64,000 bases of DNA from Glaciecola sp041380235 (lineage in GTDB: Bacteria > Pseudomonadota > Gammaproteobacteria > Enterobacterales > Alteromonadaceae): positions 186,001-250,000 of the forward strand of contig NZ_JBGIYY010000001.1 in NCBI RefSeq assembly GCF_041380235.1, written 5' to 3'. A model generated the notes under the pieces. The model was not told the origin of the DNA. It searched no databases and worked only from the letters and a program-made list of their open reading frames with translations. How positions within the stretch are numbered: position 1 is the stretch's first letter; each line of letters starts with the position of its first letter. A program made the translations under genes and the position numbers. Shown here piece after piece: positions 61,268-64,000 of this stretch.

Positions 61268-63895
61268 GTGGCAGCAGAATTTTCAAGCTTTATTAATGTG
61301 GGTGAACGCACCAATGTAACTGGTTCGGCGATGTTTAAACGCCTGATCCTCTCAGAGGATTATGAGGCTGCCTTAGATGTGGCTCGTCAGCAGGTTGAAA
61401 ATGGCGCGCAGATTATCGATATCAACATGGATGAAGCCATGCTCGATTCTGAGGCGGCGATGGTCCGCTTTTTACACCTCATTGCTTCGGAGCCGGATAT
61501 TTCTCGGGTGCCGATCATGATTGATTCTTCTAAATGGACAGTGATCGAAGCGGGCTTAAAATGCGTGCAGGGCAAGGCGATAGTTAACTCTATAAGCTTA
61601 AAAGAGGGTGAGGAAAGCTTTTTAGCACAAGCAAAAAAAATTAAACGCTATGGTGCGGCGGCGGTAGTCATGGCCTTTGACGAAACCGGTCAGGCAGACA
61701 CCCAAGCCCGCAAGTTTGAAATTTGTAAGCGCAGTTATGATCTATTAGTTAATAAAATCAACTTTGCCCCTGAAGACATTATTTTCGACCCCAATATTTT
61801 TGCCGTCGCAACAGGCATTGAAGAGCACAATAACTATGCCGTCGATTTCATTGAAGCCACTAGGCAAATTCGCCAACAGCTACCCCACTGTCATGTTTCG
61901 GGAGGCCTTTCAAATATTTCCTTTTCGTTTAGAGGCAACAATCCGGTGCGCGAGGCCATGCATTCGGTGTTTTTATATCATGCCATTCGCGCCGGTATGG
62001 ATATGGGCATTGTCAATGCCGGCCAACTCGAGGTCTATGATCAAATCCCCAGCGAGTTAAAAGAGGCGGTAGAAGACGTTATTTTAAATCGCAACGATCA
62101 GGCCACCGATCGCTTACTGGAGCTAGCGCCAAAATTCCAAGGCGACGGCAAAGCCGCTGCGGTTGAAGACCTAAGCTGGCGCGAACAAAGTGTAGGTAAG
62201 CGTTTAGAGCATGCTTTAGTCAAGGGCATTACCGACTACATTATCGACGACACTGAAGAAGCGCGCCTGGCAGCAGACAAACCTTTACACGTCATTGAAG
62301 GGCCTTTGATGGACGGTATGAACGTCGTCGGCGATCTTTTTGGTGAAGGCAAAATGTTTTTACCGCAGGTGGTTAAATCTGCCCGCGTAATGAAAAAAGC
62401 CGTGTCGCACCTACAGCCTTATATTGAAGCTGAAAAATCGGGTGTCAGTCAGTCTAACGGTAAAATTATTATGGCCACAGTAAAAGGCGATGTGCACGAT
62501 ATTGGTAAAAATATCGTGGGCGTAGTGCTGCAATGCAATAATTTTGAGGTTGTGGATTTAGGCGTGATGGTGCCGGCAGCTAAAATCATTCAAACCGCGA
62601 TTGATGAAAAAGCCGACATGATTGGCCTGTCGGGTTTGATTACCCCTTCATTAGATGAAATGGTCAATGTCGCCCAAGAAATGCAGCGTTTGAAGCTCGA
62701 CCTGCCGCTGCTGATTGGCGGAGCAACCACATCTAAAGCCCATACGGCGGTAAAAATTGAACAAAACTATGATCATCCGGTGGTGTATGTGCCCAATGCC
62801 AGCAGGGCAGTCGGGGTGTGTCAAAAACTAATATCAAAAGAACATCGGCCAGCCTATGCCAAACAAATTTCAGAAGAATATGAAAAAGTACGTGAACAAC
62901 ACGCTCGCAAAAAGCCGCGCACAAAGGCCATTAGCTTTGAACAGGCCCGCGCCAATCGCTTTACCTGCGACTGGCAACGCTATGCAGTGCCTAAGCCTAA
63001 CTTTTTAGGTGTAAAAACTATCTCAGTTGATCTAAATACCTTGCGTCCTTACATCGATTGGACACCGTTTTTCTTGACCTGGTCTTTAGCCGGGAAGTAT
63101 CCGCGCATATTAAATGACGAAGTGGTGGGGGGTGAGGCAAAAAGCTTATTTAAAGACGCCAACAACATGCTCGACGATATTGTGAGAAATGCAAAGCTGC
63201 AGGCTAAAGGACGCGTGGGTATCTTTCCTGCAAACAGTATCAATGAAGACGTCAATATTTATTCACCAAGCAATAGCAACGAGCTATTAGGTGTGTCTCA
63301 TCACTGTCGTCAGCAAACCGACAAACCTAAAGGTTTCAACTACTGTTTAAGCGATTACGTGATGCCTGAGTCGGTCAACGGTCGGGATTATATTGGCGCG
63401 TTTGCAGTGACCGCAGGCATTGGTGAGGACGAACTAGCAAAAGCTTATGAACAAGACGGTGATGATTACAACTCAATTATGAGTAAAGCTATAGCCGACA
63501 GATTAGCCGAAGCCTTCGCGGAATACTTGCACGAGCGCGTACGTAAAGAGCTCTGGGGTTATGCAAAAGACGAGCAACTTGATAACAATGGCTTAATCGG
63601 TGAGAAGTACCAAGGCATTCGTCCGGCACCGGGTTATGCCGCATGCCCAGAACACACTGAAAAACAGCTGATTTGGGATTTACTGGATGTGGAGCAAAGC
63701 ATTGGTATGAAGTTAACGTCTTCGTATGCTATGTGGCCGGGTGCAGCGGTATCAGGCTGGTACTTTGCGCATCCAGAATCACGCTACTTTGCGGTTGCGA
63801 AAATCCAACATGATCAACTTGAGGATTATGCTAGGCGCAAAGCTTGGAGTATAGAGGAGGCGGAAAAATGGTTGATGCCAAATCTTCAAGATTAA
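61268..63895 (+). CDS. metH: Methionine synthase MetH, folate/cobalamin/activation half
   Basis: 875 residues carrying modules 2-4. Folate-binding barrel (FINVGERTNVTGSAMFKRLI), cap and B12 domain with the cobalt-ligand His410 in DVHDIGKNIVG (E. coli H759; the offset of 349 equals the first half), then the S-adenosylmethionine activation domain (YIDWTPFFLTWSLAGKYPRI, RPAPGYAACPEHTEK). GTG start with GAGAG upstream. The two halves together have 1225 residues against 1227 in E. coli, so no residues are lost at the break. Confidence 0.94.
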   Translation: MAAEFSSFINVGERTNVTGSAMFKRLILSEDYEAALDVARQQVENGAQIIDINMDEAMLDSEAAMVRFLHLIASEPDISRVPIMIDSSKWTVIEAGLKCVQGKAIVNSISLKEGEESFLAQAKKIKRYGAAAVVMAFDETGQADTQARKFEICKRSYDLLVNKINFAPEDIIFDPNIFAVATGIEEHNNYAVDFIEATRQIRQQLPHCHVSGGLSNISFSFRGNNPVREAMHSVFLYHAIRAGMDMGIVNAGQLEVYDQIPSELKEAVEDVILNRNDQATDRLLELAPKFQGDGKAAAVEDLSWREQSVGKRLEHALVKGITDYIIDDTEEARLAADKPLHVIEGPLMDGMNVVGDLFGEGKMFLPQVVKSARVMKKAVSHLQPYIEAEKSGVSQSNGKIIMATVKGDVHDIGKNIVGVVLQCNNFEVVDLGVMVPAAKIIQTAIDEKADMIGLSGLITPSLDEMVNVAQEMQRLKLDLPLLIGGATTSKAHTAVKIEQNYDHPVVYVPNASRAVGVCQKLISKEHRPAYAKQISEEYEKVREQHARKKPRTKAISFEQARANRFTCDWQRYAVPKPNFLGVKTISVDLNTLRPYIDWTPFFLTWSLAGKYPRILNDEVVGGEAKSLFKDANNMLDDIVRNAKLQAKGRVGIFPANSINEDVNIYSPSNSNELLGVSHHCRQQTDKPKGFNYCLSDYVMPESVNGRDYIGAFAVTAGIGEDELAKAYEQDGDDYNSIMSKAIADRLAEAFAEYLHERVRKELWGYAKDEQLDNNGLIGEKYQGIRPAPGYAACPEHTEKQLIWDLLDVEQSIGMKLTSSYAMWPGAAVSGWYFAHPESRYFAVAKIQHDQLEDYARRKAWSIEEAEKWLMPNLQD

Positions 63896-64000
63896 TCCAT
63901 CCTTAAAAAAGAGCATAAGCTATTCGCGGAGTATTATTTTAAAACGTATAGGAGGCCGCTATCCATACTCTAGAATTGTCTTTGAACTGTCCAAACTGAC
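63896..64000 (+). other. Window end, no gene seen
   Basis: The 105 bases after metH contain no recognisable gene, terminator or repeat. Confidence 0.3.

Noticed and set aside
1..64000. CRISPR arrays, tRNA or rRNA genes, phage or transposase genes
   Set aside because: None seen on either strand; no regularly spaced repeats and no CCA-ended cloverleaf sequences noticed.

Overview
This window looks like chromosomal DNA of a polarly flagellated marine gammaproteobacterium, most likely of the Alteromonadales (Alteromonadaceae; relatives of Alteromonas, Glaciecola or Paraglaciecola). That placement is inferred from gene order (flaG-fliD-fliS-maf-pse, flrABC, fliE to flhB, flhA-flhF-flhG-fliA-cheYZA-parC-parP-cheW), from FlhF/FlhG and ParC/ParP polar-placement genes, from intracellular laminarin-type glycosidases, and from protein similarity remembered by eye. 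No database search was run.

Layout. 1-3300: two short flagellin genes with long, hairpin-rich non-coding leaders and tails; a clear sigma-28 promoter precedes the second and a looser one lies far upstream of the first. 3373-12514: filament cap, chaperone and glycosylation operon (flaG, fliD, fliS, a FliT-like gene, a very large Maf glycosyltransferase, pseB, pseC, pseF). 12801-21615: flagellar master regulators flrA, flrB and flrC, with two GH17 genes and one GH3 gene inserted between flrA and flrB. 21955-35472: basal body, C-ring and export genes fliEFGHIJ, fliKLMNOPQR and flhB. 35598-39363: an accessory patch between flhB and flhA (VWA protein with a PEP-CTERM-like tail, small lipoprotein, ribosome hibernation factor, AsmA-like protein, and a small membrane protein gene broken by an amber codon). 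39665-51075: flhA, flhF, flhG, fliA, cheYZA, parC, parP, cheW and a DUF2802 gene; cheB is absent from its expected place. 51231-54426: VWA lipoprotein, ECF sigma factor and a membrane protein. 54621-56303: TPR-sulfotransferase. 56581-56661: an unannotated 26-codon membrane peptide ORF behind a near-consensus sigma-54 promoter. 56677-63895: propionyl-CoA synthetase, a small TIGR02647-type protein, metA under three tandem met boxes, and a methionine synthase split cleanly into two genes at the homocysteine/folate domain border.

How it works together. FlrA (with a c-di-GMP-type LFRS motif) should switch on sigma-54 promoters, including the one before flrB. FlrB/FlrC would then drive the sigma-54 promoters before fliE, fliK and flhA. 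FliA made from the flhA operon would drive the sigma-28 promoters of the flagellins. Maf and the Pse enzymes would decorate flagellin. FlhF/FlhG and ParC/ParP would place the flagellum and the chemoreceptor array at the pole. I saw no tRNA, rRNA, insertion sequence, phage or CRISPR array.
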